A stretch of 64,000 nucleotides of DNA from Trichloromonas sp034006665 (lineage in GTDB: Bacteria > Desulfobacterota > Desulfuromonadia > Desulfuromonadales > Trichloromonadaceae), in assembly GCF_034006665.1 (NCBI RefSeq), contig NZ_JAVESI010000009.1, positions 28,192 through 92,191 of the forward strand, read 5' to 3'. Position numbers and translations under genes: made by a program. Under the pieces are notes generated by a model. It did no database searches. It saw nothing but the letters and a program-made list of their open reading frames with translations, and had not been told where the DNA came from. Numbering within the stretch: position 1 is the stretch's first letter; each line of letters begins with the position of its first letter. Below, in pieces: positions 9,247-18,268 of the stretch.

Positions 9247-10106
9247 AACTCACCCCGGCCGGTGTCCTCTACATCCTGCTGACCCTGCTGCTCGGCTTCG
9301 GCGCGGTCAACACCGGCAACAATCTTCTCTATCTGCTGATTTCGGCACTGCTCGGCTTCATGGCGGTCTCCGGTTTCCTCGGCAAGGGAAACCTCGGTCG
9401 CCCGCATATCCACCTTCTGCTCCCCGACGAGATCTATGCCGGGCGGCCGGTGACGGCGCGGCTGCGGCTGCGCAACGACAAACGCCTGCCGGTTTTTCTG
9501 TTGCGGGTCAGCATTCTCGACGGCAGCGCTCTCTTTCTCGTGGTCGGCGGCAGGGAGACCGCCGAGGCGGAGCTTGCCCTGAACTTCTCCACCCGCGGCC
9601 GCCAGACGATTGCTGGCGCCCGCCTCAGCTCGATCTTTCCCGTCAACTTCTTTGTGCGCTCCCGCTACCTGCCCCTCGATCAGCCGGTGCTGGTCTTTCC
9701 CGCGCCGCGGCCGGTTCCGCCGCCGGCAGCCGCCGGCGACGATCGCCGCCTCGGGGAGAAGGTCGTCACCGGACGCGGCCCGCAGGGGGAACCGGCGCAG
9801 ATCGCCGACTATCGCGGCGGCGAACCTCTCAAGCTGATTCACTGGAAGCTCTCTGCCCGCACCGGCCGCCTGCTGGTCAAGGAGCTCGCCGCGACCGCCG
9901 TCGAGCCGGTGGTCATCGATCCCGAACAGTTGCCGGGGCGCGGTCTCGAAGAGCGCTTGCAGGGGGCGGCCTATCTGGTCAATCATTACATTCGGCGTGA
10001 GCGGCCGGTGGGGCTGCGCCTCGGTGGACGGCTGCTGCCGCCGGGCGTGACCCGCGCCCATCGTCTGCGCCTGCTGGCGGCTTTGGGGGACCATGGTCAG
10101 GATTAG
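9243..10106 (+). CDS. DUF58 domain protein, probable CTG start
   Basis: A membrane-anchored DUF58 protein; the VWA-like core includes the DYRGGEPLKLIHWKLSART block typical of the family. The first ATG in frame (9360) would remove the conserved N-terminal hydrophobic hairpin. Reading upstream gives AVNTGNNLLYLLISALLGF, a family hallmark, open back to CTG at 9243, which overlaps the MoxR stop as CTGA. No ATG, GTG or TTG exists in that frame between 9123 and 9360. I therefore propose CTG initiation coupled to MoxR translation. The conservative alternative is 9360-10106. It overlaps the next gene by 14 bases. Confidence 0.85.
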   Translation: MKLTPAGVLYILLTLLLGFGAVNTGNNLLYLLISALLGFMAVSGFLGKGNLGRPHIHLLLPDEIYAGRPVTARLRLRNDKRLPVFLLRVSILDGSALFLVVGGRETAEAELALNFSTRGRQTIAGARLSSIFPVNFFVRSRYLPLDQPVLVFPAPRPVPPPAAAGDDRRLGEKVVTGRGPQGEPAQIADYRGGEPLKLIHWKLSARTGRLLVKELAATAVEPVVIDPEQLPGRGLEERLQGAAYLVNHYIRRERPVGLRLGGRLLPPGVTRAHRLRLLAALGDHGQD

Positions 10107-12042
10107 CACCCTTCTCGATCTTTTGGCGGCGCTGGTCAGCTTGGCCGGGGTCGCCCCTCTCTATCCCTATCTCGACGGCGGGGCGCGCCTCCTCTTTCCC
10201 CTCGCCCTACTCGCTGGGCTGCTGCGCAGTCGGTGGGCCGCCCTCGTCCTGCCGACGATCCCGGCGACCCTGACGGCCCTCGCCGTTCTCGTCTACTATC
10301 TCCCCCAGGTCAGTGGTGCCCGCCTGGTCGAACCGGCGGTCAACGTCCTTGTTTTCCTCCTTTGCCTGCGCCTGGTCACCGAACGCAGCGGGCGCAACTA
10401 TCTGCAACTTTTCGTCCTGGCGATTCTCGCCCTGGCCGGTTCCTCGCTGCTCAGCCTCGAACTCGGCTATCTCTTCTATCTGACGGCGCAGGTGACGCTG
10501 GTCACCGTCGGTCTGGTCCTCCTCAGCTTTCACGGCGAGGATCCCGAACTGCGCCTGGAACGTCGTTCCTTGCGCCGGGTGCTGGCCTTTGCCCTGCTGC
10601 TGCCGGCGGCTTCTCTGGTGCTGATGCTCGGTTTTTTCGTCATTCTGCCGCGCACCGAACAGCCCCTCTGGCACTTTCTCAATCCCCCCGCCAGTGCCGA
10701 GGTCGGTTTCAGCGATCAGGTCCGTCCCGGCCATTACGCCGAGATGTCCGCCACCGGCGACATCGCCTTTCGCGTCGCCGGACCGCAACTGCCGATGGCG
10801 CAGCGCTACTGGCGGACCATCGTGCTCAACGCCCTGAACGGGCAGACTTGGGTGCGGGAAACGCCTCCCTCCGGCGCCATAACGAAGGTGGTCGGCGACG
10901 GGCGGGTGGAACTGGAGTTTTTCGCCGCCCCCCGTCAGGGACGCTATCTGCCGACCCTCGACCTGCCCCTGGCGCTTGCGCAAGTGCGTTCCCGGGAGCT
11001 GGGGGAGGGGGTGTATGCGACCCATCGTACCAGCGATCGGCAGATCCGCTACCGGCAAACGGCCGTGCCGGACGGCGTGCTGACAGAGCGGGGACGGATC
11101 GACCGCACTTTTTACCTGCGCCCGCCGACCCTCGTTTCCGCACGGGTCGCCGCCGTTGCCGAAGAGATTGCCGGTGAGGGGGGGGATGTGGCGGCGCGGG
11201 TCGCTTTGCTCGAAGGCTTTTTCCTGCGGCAGGATCTCCAGTACGCGACCAGCGACCTGCCTGAAGGAGAGGATCCGGTCGATGCTTTTCTCTTCGAGAA
11301 GAAGCGCGGCTATTGCGAATACTTCGCCTCGGCCTTCGCCCAGCTGGCCCGCCTCTCCGGGATTCCGGCGCGGCTGGTGGGGGGCTATTACGGCGGCGAG
11401 TACAACGCCTTTGGCGGCTATTACTCTGTAGCCGAGGCCACCGCTCACGTCTGGGTCGAGGTACTGCATAAGGATGGCCGCTGGCAGCGCCTTGATCCCA
11501 CCCGGCTGGCCGCCAACGCCGCCGGCGATTTTCTCGACGCCCGCTCACGGGGACCCGGTCTGGCCCGGCGCCTGGCCGACGGCATCGACTATTTCTGGAC
11601 CCAGGCGGTCATCACCTACGATTTTGGCCGCCAGTGGGAAGCGGTGAAGGACGTGCGCGACCGGTTGCGCGGGCGGAATACTCCGTCCGCCGCCGCTTCC
11701 GAGTCGCGCCCGTCGGGGGCGCCCCTGGCCTGGGCGCTGGTTCTGGCGGCTCTGGCCTGGGGCGGTCTGCGTCTGTGGCGGCGCGGCACCAGCCGCGAGG
11801 AACGCCTGCTGCGCAAATTTCTGCGCCAGACGGCGAAACGCCACGGCCTGGCGGCGATCCCCGACTCCGTCGGCCTGCGCGAACTGGCCGAGCGGCTCGA
11901 CGATCCCCTAGCCCGGGAATTCGCCGAACTCTACGGTGGCGCGATCTATCGTGATCGGAAGCTGGAAGAGGGGGAGTACAGGAGACTGCAGGAAATTGTA
12001 CGAGAGATGAGGAGGAGGGAAAGGCTGAAGACCGAAGATTGA
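10093..12042 (+). CDS. TgpA-like membrane transglutaminase (DUF3488/DUF4129)
   Basis: A 649-residue inner-membrane protein. An N-terminal block of about six helices (DUF3488, residues 1-200) precedes a periplasmic transglutaminase-like domain with triad Cys408 (GYCEYF), His452 (TAHVWVEV) and Asp468 (RLDPTR). A further helix near 555 and a C-terminal DUF4129-type tail follow. TgpA from Pseudomonas is the characterised relative. The acyl acceptor here is unknown. It completes the MoxR-DUF58-transglutaminase operon. Its last codons lie inside a repeat shared with the convergent pcnB 3' end. Confidence 0.9.
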   Translation: MVRISTLLDLLAALVSLAGVAPLYPYLDGGARLLFPLALLAGLLRSRWAALVLPTIPATLTALAVLVYYLPQVSGARLVEPAVNVLVFLLCLRLVTERSGRNYLQLFVLAILALAGSSLLSLELGYLFYLTAQVTLVTVGLVLLSFHGEDPELRLERRSLRRVLAFALLLPAASLVLMLGFFVILPRTEQPLWHFLNPPASAEVGFSDQVRPGHYAEMSATGDIAFRVAGPQLPMAQRYWRTIVLNALNGQTWVRETPPSGAITKVVGDGRVELEFFAAPRQGRYLPTLDLPLALAQVRSRELGEGVYATHRTSDRQIRYRQTAVPDGVLTERGRIDRTFYLRPPTLVSARVAAVAEEIAGEGGDVAARVALLEGFFLRQDLQYATSDLPEGEDPVDAFLFEKKRGYCEYFASAFAQLARLSGIPARLVGGYYGGEYNAFGGYYSVAEATAHVWVEVLHKDGRWQRLDPTRLAANAAGDFLDARSRGPGLARRLADGIDYFWTQAVITYDFGRQWEAVKDVRDRLRGRNTPSAAASESRPSGAPLAWALVLAALAWGGLRLWRRGTSREERLLRKFLRQTAKRHGLAAIPDSVGLRELAERLDDPLAREFAELYGGAIYRDRKLEEGEYRRLQEIVREMRRRERLKTED

Positions 12043-12103
12043 AGGAAGGCCAAAGGGTTTTGCTTTTCCCTTCAGTCTTCAGCCTTCAGTCTTCGGTCTG
12101 CCT
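12020..12103. repeat. Imperfect inverted/tandem CTTCAG repeat between convergent genes
   Basis: AGGCTGAAGACCGAAGATTG (about 12021-12040) is complementary to the tandem TCTTCAGCCTTCAGTCTTCG region at about 12075-12096. The element covers the last codons of both tgpA (ending KTED) and pcnB (ending KTEG), with a T-rich loop. It probably serves as a bidirectional transcription end. Confidence 0.6.
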
Positions 12104-13362
12104 TTGCCTTTTCTCCTGGGCCTGCGGCGTTTGGGGCGGGGGCTTTCGCTGCTTTTGCGTTGCAGCAATTCTTCGTCCCGGCGCAGGGCGAGCCGCCATT
12201 CCTCGGCCAGGGCGGTTTGCTCCGGGTCATCGGCGTGCCACAGGGCGAAGAGTTCCAGCGACTGGGGGGTCATGGGGTGCTGGAGGAAGCGCCGTTCGCC
12301 GCGTTTGCCGAGGCCGCGGGCGAGACGGAAGCAGCCGATCAGCATTTCCCGCGCCTGATGGCGGGTGCCGTGGCTGATGTGGAAGTAGTTGCAGTGGGGG
12401 GAGAGAATCAGTCCGGCGATGCGCACCGCGTCGGTGACGGTGGCTTCTCCCTCGGGGGGGCAGGCGCGCAGGAAACGGTCGAGGAAGAGGGCGGCAAGGG
12501 CGAAGTGCTCCTCGATGGGGGTGCCGGCGGCGGTGCGGAGGTCGATGCGATCAAGCAGGGTAAAGGTCGCTTCTTCCGCCTCGTAGCCGGCGAGCAGATG
12601 GGGGAGCAGCCCCATCCCCTGGGCGTTGCGCAGCACCTGTCCGGCAACCCGGTGGCGGAAGAGCTCCATCAGCTCCTCGCGGATGCGGGCCGGGGCCGCC
12701 TCGGCGATGAGCGAAGCGCGCAGGTAGATTCCCTGGCGCACGCTGTCGTCGAGGGAGAAGCCGAGGCGGGCGGAGAATTCCAGGGCGCGCAACATGCGTA
12801 CCGGATCCTCGGTGAAGCGCACCAGCGGATCGCCGATGACCCGCAGGCGGCGCGCCGCGAGATCGGCTAGCCCGCCGACGTAGTCGATGATGGAGAAGGT
12901 CTGGATATCGTAGAACAGGGCGTTGATGGTGAAATCCCGGCGGAAGGCGTCTTCCTGCGGGGTCCCGAAAACATTCTCGCTGAAAAAGAAGTGATCGGCG
13001 GGATCTTCCGGCAGGTCGTCGGGCTGGGCCTGGCGGCGGAAGGTGGCGACCTCTACAACGTCATGGGCGCCGAAGCGCACATGGGCGAGACGGAAACGGC
13101 GCCCGACGAGAAAGCAGTTGCGGAAAAGCTTCTTGACCTGATTGGGGGTGGCGTTGGTACCGACGTCAAAATCCTTGGGAGTGCGTCCCAGGAGCAGATC
13201 GCGTACGCTGCCGCCGACCAGATAGGCCTTGTAGCCCTGGCGTGACAGGCGATAGAGCACCTTGAGGGTATTCTCGTCGATGTTTTTGCGGGAAATGCCG
13301 TGCTCGGCGCGGGGGACGATGACGGGCGGGGTGGCCGTCGGATTTTCCGGGGTGTCGCTCAT
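12079..13362 (-). CDS. pcnB: Poly(A) polymerase / tRNA nucleotidyltransferase family
   Basis: A class II nucleotidyltransferase. The N-terminal catalytic fold shows GGSVRDLLL (about 50-58) and the metal-binding DFD (Asp64, Asp66), followed by the ATFRR block and the RRDFTINAL motif. An arginine-rich basic C-terminus (KRRRPRRKGKGR) follows, as in PcnB. This favours mRNA 3' polyadenylation over CCA addition. The family overlap means CCA activity cannot be excluded. ATG 13362 (MSDTPENPT) was preferred to an upstream TTG. The gene is divergent from miaA. Confidence 0.85.
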   Translation of the reverse strand: MSDTPENPTATPPVIVPRAEHGISRKNIDENTLKVLYRLSRQGYKAYLVGGSVRDLLLGRTPKDFDVGTNATPNQVKKLFRNCFLVGRRFRLAHVRFGAHDVVEVATFRRQAQPDDLPEDPADHFFFSENVFGTPQEDAFRRDFTINALFYDIQTFSIIDYVGGLADLAARRLRVIGDPLVRFTEDPVRMLRALEFSARLGFSLDDSVRQGIYLRASLIAEAAPARIREELMELFRHRVAGQVLRNAQGMGLLPHLLAGYEAEEATFTLLDRIDLRTAAGTPIEEHFALAALFLDRFLRACPPEGEATVTDAVRIAGLILSPHCNYFHISHGTRHQAREMLIGCFRLARGLGKRGERRFLQHPMTPQSLELFALWHADDPEQTALAEEWRLALRRDEELLQRKSSESPRPKRRRPRRKGKGRPKTEG

Positions 13363-13526
13363 GGTCGAAAATAGTGATCGCTTTCGAAGGGGGAAAAACC
13401 GCGCCAATGTAGCAAAATCGCCAGGGAAAGTGAAGTTTTAAAACGGCCGCCTTGCCAGGGGAGGCGCGAATCCCTAGAATGCCCTCTGAACACGACCTTC
13501 GATATGAAAACGGAAAGCTGCCGCTC

Positions 13527-14438
13527 ATGAACAATACGCCACGGAACCTGCTGGTGATTCTCGGCCCGACCGCCTCGGGCAAAACCCGCCTCGGCGTCGG
13601 CGCCGCCCGTGCTTTGAACGGGGAGATCCTCTCTGCCGACTCCCGTCAGGTCTATCGGGGGATGGATATCGGCACCGGCAAGGATCTGGCCGAGTACGGC
13701 GAGATCCCCTATCACTTGATCGACATCGTCGATCCCGGCGCCGAGTTCAACGTCTTCGAGTTCCAGCGTCGCTTCTTCGCGGTCTTCCCCGAGATTCACG
13801 GATGGAACCGGCTGCCGGTTCTGGTCGGCGGCACCGGCCTCTATCTCGATGCCGTGCTGCGCGGCTATCGGCTGGTGCCCGTGCCGGAAAACCCCGAACT
13901 GCGTCGGCAGCTGGCGTCCCTCACGCTGGATCAGCTCGCCGTGCGCCTGGCGGCGTTGCGCCCCCGGTTGCACAACACCACCGACACCCTCGACCGCGAG
14001 CGGCTGTTACGTGCTATCGAGATCGCCGAGGGAGAAGAGAGGGCGAGCGCTGAATTCCCCCCGCTGCCGGAACTGCGGCCGCTCGTCTGCGGGATGCGTT
14101 GGGAGCGCAAGGCCCTGCACCGGCGCATCGACGCCCGCCTCAAGGAACGCCTCGCCCAGGGGATGATCGAGGAGATCGAGTCCCTGCACCGTTCCGGCGT
14201 ACCCTTTGAAACCCTTGAATTTTACGGGCTCGAATACCGTTTCGTCGCCCAATACCTGCAAGGGCAACTTAACCGCAACGACCTGAGCCAAAAACTGGCC
14301 AGCGCCATCCACCAGTTCGCCAAGCGCCAGGAAACCTGGTTTAGGCGCATGGAGCGCCAGGGGACGACGATCCACTGGCTCGACGGCGCCGGCGACCCCC
14401 TGTCGGAACTTCTCGTCCTCTGGCGGCAGGCTTCCTGA
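13527..14438 (+). CDS. miaA: tRNA dimethylallyltransferase
   Basis: It adds the dimethylallyl group to A37 of tRNAs reading UNN codons. The P-loop GPTASGKT (residues 13-20), DSRQVYRGMDIGT, the VGGTGLY block and the tRNA-binding KRQETWFRR near the C-terminus are all present. The 303-residue length fits. The start MNNTPRN was chosen because GGAAAG is upstream and the family begins there. An in-frame ATG at 13479 is possible. Confidence 0.95.
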   Translation: MNNTPRNLLVILGPTASGKTRLGVGAARALNGEILSADSRQVYRGMDIGTGKDLAEYGEIPYHLIDIVDPGAEFNVFEFQRRFFAVFPEIHGWNRLPVLVGGTGLYLDAVLRGYRLVPVPENPELRRQLASLTLDQLAVRLAALRPRLHNTTDTLDRERLLRAIEIAEGEERASAEFPPLPELRPLVCGMRWERKALHRRIDARLKERLAQGMIEEIESLHRSGVPFETLEFYGLEYRFVAQYLQGQLNRNDLSQKLASAIHQFAKRQETWFRRMERQGTTIHWLDGAGDPLSELLVLWRQAS

Positions 14439-14496
14439 CCCGAAAAGCATTTCCAAATTAATCAACAGTTTCAGCCTTGCATAAAGGATTTCCCCT

Positions 14497-15102
14497 ATGA
14501 CGATCTCCGAAATTTGTCTGCGCCTGCCGGACTGGGTGGAGGATCTCATCCCCGATCCGCAACGCCTTTTCCCCACCGTCGAGGAGCGCATGGATCTTGC
14601 CATCGCCTTGGCCCGGCGCAATATCGAAAGCGGCGGCGGTCCCTTCGGCGCGGCGGTGTTCAACCTGGAGAGCGGCCGTTTGATCGCCCCCGGCGTCAAT
14701 CTCGTCATGCCCGGTCATTGCTCCTCGGCCCACGCCGAAATCGTCGCCCTCTCCCTGGCGCAGCAGCGTCTCGGCCTGCATCAGCTCGGTCTGGAGGGCG
14801 GCTGTTTCGAGCTGGTCAGTTCCACCGAACCCTGCGCCATGTGCCTCGGCGCCGTTCCCTGGTCGGGAGTGGTTCGCTTGGTCTGCGGCGCTCGCGATGA
14901 GGATGCCCGTGCCATCGGCTTTGACGAAGGGGATAAACCCGCCGACTGGCCGAATCTGCTGCGCCGCCGGGGGATTGAGGTCGTCCGCGACGTTCGCCGT
15001 TTTGATGCGACGGCGGTATTGCACGCCTATGTCGAGCAGGGCGGGGAAATCTACAACGGCGGCCCGGGCTTCCGGGAAGGAAAAAACGAAAAAACTGGTT
15101 GA
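14497..15102 (+). CDS. Nucleoside/nucleobase deaminase (CDA fold)
   Basis: A zinc-dependent deaminase of the guanine deaminase/tRNA-adenosine deaminase superfamily. His79-Ala-Glu81 (HAE) supplies one zinc ligand and the proton shuttle. PCAMC (Pro112, Cys113, Cys116) supplies the rest. The 201 residues, including an N-terminal extension of ~30 residues, are nearer to guanine deaminase-like proteins than to TadA. The substrate is uncertain. Its TGA overlaps the -35 of the tRNA-Gly promoter. Confidence 0.85.
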   Translation: MTISEICLRLPDWVEDLIPDPQRLFPTVEERMDLAIALARRNIESGGGPFGAAVFNLESGRLIAPGVNLVMPGHCSSAHAEIVALSLAQQRLGLHQLGLEGGCFELVSSTEPCAMCLGAVPWSGVVRLVCGARDEDARAIGFDEGDKPADWPNLLRRRGIEVVRDVRRFDATAVLHAYVEQGGEIYNGGPGFREGKNEKTG

Positions 15103-15128
15103 CAGCCCCCCGGCCTTTTTGTTATTAA
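15099..15128 (+). promoter_or_regulatory. Promoter of tRNA-Gly
   Basis: TTGACA (15099-15104) is separated by 17-18 bases from TTATTA/TATTAA (15122-15128), about 34 bases before the tRNA 5' end. Confidence 0.65.
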
Positions 15129-15161
15129 ACCCATCCCGACGGCGAAAGCCGCCGCGATTGA

Positions 15162-15236
<75 letters not shown>

Positions 15237-15249
15237 AAAAAACAACGAA

Positions 15250-15277
15250 GGCCCGGTCAAATGACCGGGCTTTTTTT
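15250..15277 (+). terminator. Rho-independent terminator after tRNA-Gly
   Basis: GCCCGGTCA (15251-15259) pairs with TGACCGGGC (15262-15270) and is followed by seven T residues. Confidence 0.9.
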
Positions 15278-15639
15278 CATTTCCTTTCAGGGGCTTGCGG
15301 TTCTCTCCCCCGTTCTTGAGGACCCCGGCCGCCGCGCGTCTCCCCTGCACTGTTTCAGGCCGAAATCCCACGGTGCCCAGATTGTGCCCAAATCGTGCCT
15401 TGGCTACTCCGCAAGCGGGTGCCGGACCGGCATGAAAATGACTTCAACCCCAATGTCACACCGAGGCGCACCGCGCTTCGGAGCAGCCGCCAGGGAGGGT
15501 GATGGCGTCGATCTGGCCAGCGCCGGGCCATCCTCGAACAGGGGGGGGCGCATCTTTTAATTCTCTGGACTTCCTCGCGACGCTCATCTACGATGCGCCC
15601 ACACTCGATGGTCGCGGCAAAGGAAAGCGGACGGCGGGC
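15278..15639. other. Gap without a convincing gene downstream of tRNA-Gly
   Basis: About 360 bases with no ORF that looks coding. The minus strand from 15430 to 15290 is open and crosses a repeated GTGCCCA-type stretch of the kind seen near integrase 3' ends at tRNA genes, but no integrase motif is recognisable. I see no promoter, attachment-site duplication or RNA structure I can support. Confidence 0.4.
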
Positions 15640-16002
15640 ATGTCAGGGCAAACCCTTTCACGGCAAAATTTTTCTCAGGTGGTTCTCCTCTGGACCTGGC
15701 TGGTTGTCACCTTCAGCCTGGCTCTGGGTTCGGGCTTTCCCTCCGCTTCCTCCAATCTCTCCCGCCAAGGCGATACCCTCACCACCCCCACAACTTCGCT
15801 GGAACTGGTGGGGACGCCTACGCCGAAATCCAAATCCGTTCAGCCACTCATCGAGAGCCTTCCCGCTCTTCCCGCAAGCGGGGTTTTCATAACCGATTCC
15901 AGGTCGGCGTTCCCGTGCTGTCTCTGGAATGATGCCCCTTCGCTTTCCCCGCCCGCTGCCTGGCAGTCGCCGTCCCTCCCCCGTCCTCCCCCGCACGCAT
16001 AA
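15640..16002 (+). CDS. Hypothetical small exported protein (doubtful)
   Basis: A 120-residue reading frame with a convincing N-terminal hydrophobic segment, VVLLWTWLVVTFSLALGSG, that resembles a signal peptide. A Ser/Thr/Pro-rich body and a CC pair (AFPCCLWNDA) follow. I do not recognise the family. GGAAAG lies about 12 bases before the ATG, a poor fit. It precedes secF by 200 bases on the same strand. It may be a real small periplasmic protein or a chance ORF in a gene-poor stretch. Confidence 0.35.
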   Translation: MSGQTLSRQNFSQVVLLWTWLVVTFSLALGSGFPSASSNLSRQGDTLTTPTTSLELVGTPTPKSKSVQPLIESLPALPASGVFITDSRSAFPCCLWNDAPSLSPPAAWQSPSLPRPPPHA

Positions 16003-16057
16003 TCCCAAGTTTGTAGGCCAACTCGCGATCCCTCGCAAACAGGGAAAGTCCCGTGGC

Positions 16058-16175
16058 GCCTGCCGCCGTTCGGGCGGTGTATTCCGACGCCTTTTGGGCG
16101 TGCGTGATCCGTCCTCTGTCGGTGAGACTCGCGCCCTCGTTTGCCTTCGACCTTTCGCCGGGGGGCGGTTTTCTC
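16058..16175 (+). other. Possible structured leader ahead of secF
   Basis: Two strong adjacent hairpins are visible: CCGCC-GTTC-GGGCGG at about 16065-16079, and ACGCC-TTTTG-GGCGT at about 16088-16103. They lie in the 200-base untranslated stretch before secF. I cannot match them to a known riboswitch or leader family. Confidence 0.3.
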
Positions 16176-16202
16176 CCCCTCGGCAGTGTCCCGGGAGACC
16201 TT

Positions 16203-17135
16203 ATGCAGATCATTAATCCCAAAAGTAATTTTGATTTCGTCGGTAAAAACCTCATTGCTGTCATTCTGTGTCTGCTGGTGATCCTCGCCGGCGTCCTCTC
16301 CCTGGTTCTCAAGGGCGGCCCCAGCTACGGCGTCGACTTTTCCGGCGGCACTCTGGTTCAGGTCCGTTTTTCTGACCCCGTTCCGGCGTCCGTCATCAAA
16401 GACTATCTGGCAGACCTGAAGCTGGATTCCCTGACCATCCAACAGTTCGGAGACGGGGCGAACGAATTTTTGATCCGGGCGCAGCAGACCGGGGATGAGA
16501 TGAGCCATTTCACGAAAAAAATCGAACAGGCTCTGAAAAACGGCTCGGACGACAGTGGCCTGGAAGTGTTGCGCAGCGAGATGGTTGGCCCGCAGGTGGG
16601 AAAGGATCTGCGTCGCAAGGGGCTGCTGTCTCTGGGGTACGCCATGATCGGTACGCTGATTTATCTCTCCTGGCGGTTCGAATATCGCTTCGGCGTGGCC
16701 GCCATAGTGGCGCTGGTCCATGATGTGCTGGTCACCCTGGGGTTTCTCTCGATCTTCGACATCGAGATCGACCTGACCATTGTCGCGGCGCTGCTGACCA
16801 TCATCGGCTATTCCCTCAACGACACCATCGTCATCTTCGACCGCATCCGCGAAAACCTCGTCCGGAATCTGGACGAAACCTTTCCGGAGATGGTCAATCG
16901 CAGCATCAACGAAACCCTGTCGCGCACCATTCTGACCTCGGGAACGACCCTGCTGGTGGTGGCTTCCCTGTATATTTTCGGCGGCAACGTCATCCACGGC
17001 TTCGCCTTCGCCATGCTCGTGGGTATCCTTGCCGGAACCTATTCCAGCGTCTTCGTCGCCGGCGCCCTGATTCTCTTCTGGGAAAAGCGCCGCCCATCCC
17101 TGAGCCGGCGGCCTGAGGCGAAACCCTTTGGATAA
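16203..17135 (+). CDS. secF: Protein translocase subunit SecF
   Basis: An RND-type accessory subunit of the Sec translocon that uses proton motive force to complete periplasmic release. The 310-residue protein has TM1 (about 18-38), the periplasmic P1 region with GVDFSGGTLVQVRF, and the five-helix block including VHDVLVTLG and GYSLNDTIVIFDRIRENL. ATG 16203 has GGGAG six bases upstream. The longer upstream reading is rejected because it precedes the conserved start. Unusually, no secD or yajC is adjacent. Those must lie elsewhere, or this is an extra copy. Confidence 0.95.
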   Translation: MQIINPKSNFDFVGKNLIAVILCLLVILAGVLSLVLKGGPSYGVDFSGGTLVQVRFSDPVPASVIKDYLADLKLDSLTIQQFGDGANEFLIRAQQTGDEMSHFTKKIEQALKNGSDDSGLEVLRSEMVGPQVGKDLRRKGLLSLGYAMIGTLIYLSWRFEYRFGVAAIVALVHDVLVTLGFLSIFDIEIDLTIVAALLTIIGYSLNDTIVIFDRIRENLVRNLDETFPEMVNRSINETLSRTILTSGTTLLVVASLYIFGGNVIHGFAFAMLVGILAGTYSSVFVAGALILFWEKRRPSLSRRPEAKPFG

Positions 17136-17252
17136 TTGATAAAAGGCTGGAGCGGAGGAGTCTCTGATCCGGCCTTTCATGGAGTGGTTTTGATGAGCAA
17201 AAATCCCCGCCGGTTGTAAACTGATCGGAACATTCTTTCTGGAGGAATCGTT

Positions 17253-18221
17253 ATGCTTGTCCCGTTTTTCGCCGTGCTTTTCGGGTTGGCTTTACTCGTT
17301 TGGAGCGCCGATCGCTTTGTCGACGGTTCCGCTTCCGTTGCCCGGCATTTGGGCATGCCGCCGCTGCTGATCGGCATGGTGGTGGTCGGTTTCGGCACCT
17401 CGGCGCCGGAAATGGTCGTGTCGGCGCTGGCGGCGATGCAGAACAGTCCGGGCATCGCTCTGGGCAATGCCTATGGTTCGAACATCACCAATATCGCCCT
17501 GATTCTCGGGGTCACCGCCCTGATCAGCCCCATCGCCGTGCATTCGCAGGTGCTACGCAAGGAATTGCCGATCCTGACCGCCGTGACCCTGCTGGCGGGC
17601 TATCAGATCTGGGATGGCGAGCTCACCCGCCTGGATGCCTTGGTGCTGTTGGGGGTGTTCGCCGTACTCATGGGCTGGACGATTCGCCAGGGGATGGGAA
17701 AGAAGGCCGATGCGCTGGGGCAGGAGATGGATGCGGAACTCTCCGGGCAGACCATGCCGATGAAGCGAGCGTTCTTCTGGGTTGGCATCGGCCTGCTCCT
17801 GCTCATCGGCAGTTCCCGCCTCCTCGTCTGGGGGGCGGTGGCGATCGCCCATGGCTTCGGTGTCAGTGATCTGATCATCGGCCTGACCATCGTCGCCGTT
17901 GGTACCTCTCTGCCTGAGTTTGCGTCTTCGGTGATCGCGGCGCGCAAGGGGGAACACGATATCGCCTTGGGCAATATCCTCGGTTCCAACCTCTTCAACA
18001 CCCTGGCGGTGGTCGGCATCGCCGGGGTGATTCGCCCCATGCCCGTGGCTGCCGAGGTCTTTTCCCGCGATATGCTGGTTATGACCAGCCTGACCCTGGC
18101 GCTTTTCCTCATCGGCTGGGGGGTGCGCGGCCCCGGGCGCATCAACCGTTTCGAAGGGGTCGTGCTGCTGGCCGGCTATGTCGGCTACACCCTCTATCTG
18201 GCCGTCGGCGCCCTGGGGTAG
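17253..18221 (+). CDS. CaCA family calcium/sodium antiporter (YrbG-like)
   Basis: A 322-residue inner-membrane cation exchanger with two inverted alpha repeats. Repeat 1 carries GFGTSAPEMVVS with GNAYGSNITNI, and repeat 2 carries AVGTSLPEFASS with GNILGSNLFNT. The acidic residues in both are the ion site. It probably exports Ca2+ in exchange for Na+ or H+. GGAGG precedes the ATG. The AI-2E gene follows 47 bases later and may be cotranscribed. Confidence 0.92.
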   Translation: MLVPFFAVLFGLALLVWSADRFVDGSASVARHLGMPPLLIGMVVVGFGTSAPEMVVSALAAMQNSPGIALGNAYGSNITNIALILGVTALISPIAVHSQVLRKELPILTAVTLLAGYQIWDGELTRLDALVLLGVFAVLMGWTIRQGMGKKADALGQEMDAELSGQTMPMKRAFFWVGIGLLLLIGSSRLLVWGAVAIAHGFGVSDLIIGLTIVAVGTSLPEFASSVIAARKGEHDIALGNILGSNLFNTLAVVGIAGVIRPMPVAAEVFSRDMLVMTSLTLALFLIGWGVRGPGRINRFEGVVLLAGYVGYTLYLAVGALG

Positions 18222-18268
18222 CGGCCCGTCCCTTGCTTCCTCCCCCCTGCTGTGCAAAGGAAACCGCT

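Noticed and set aside
15290..15430. Possible integrase remnant next to tRNA-Gly
   Set aside because: No catalytic motif, no attachment-site duplication and no other phage gene were found.
16058..16175. RNase P or GEMM RNA in the secF leader
   Set aside because: A GGAAAGTCC-like string and hairpins are present, but the conserved RNase P ACAGAA core and the GEMM GACGCAAAGCC are absent.
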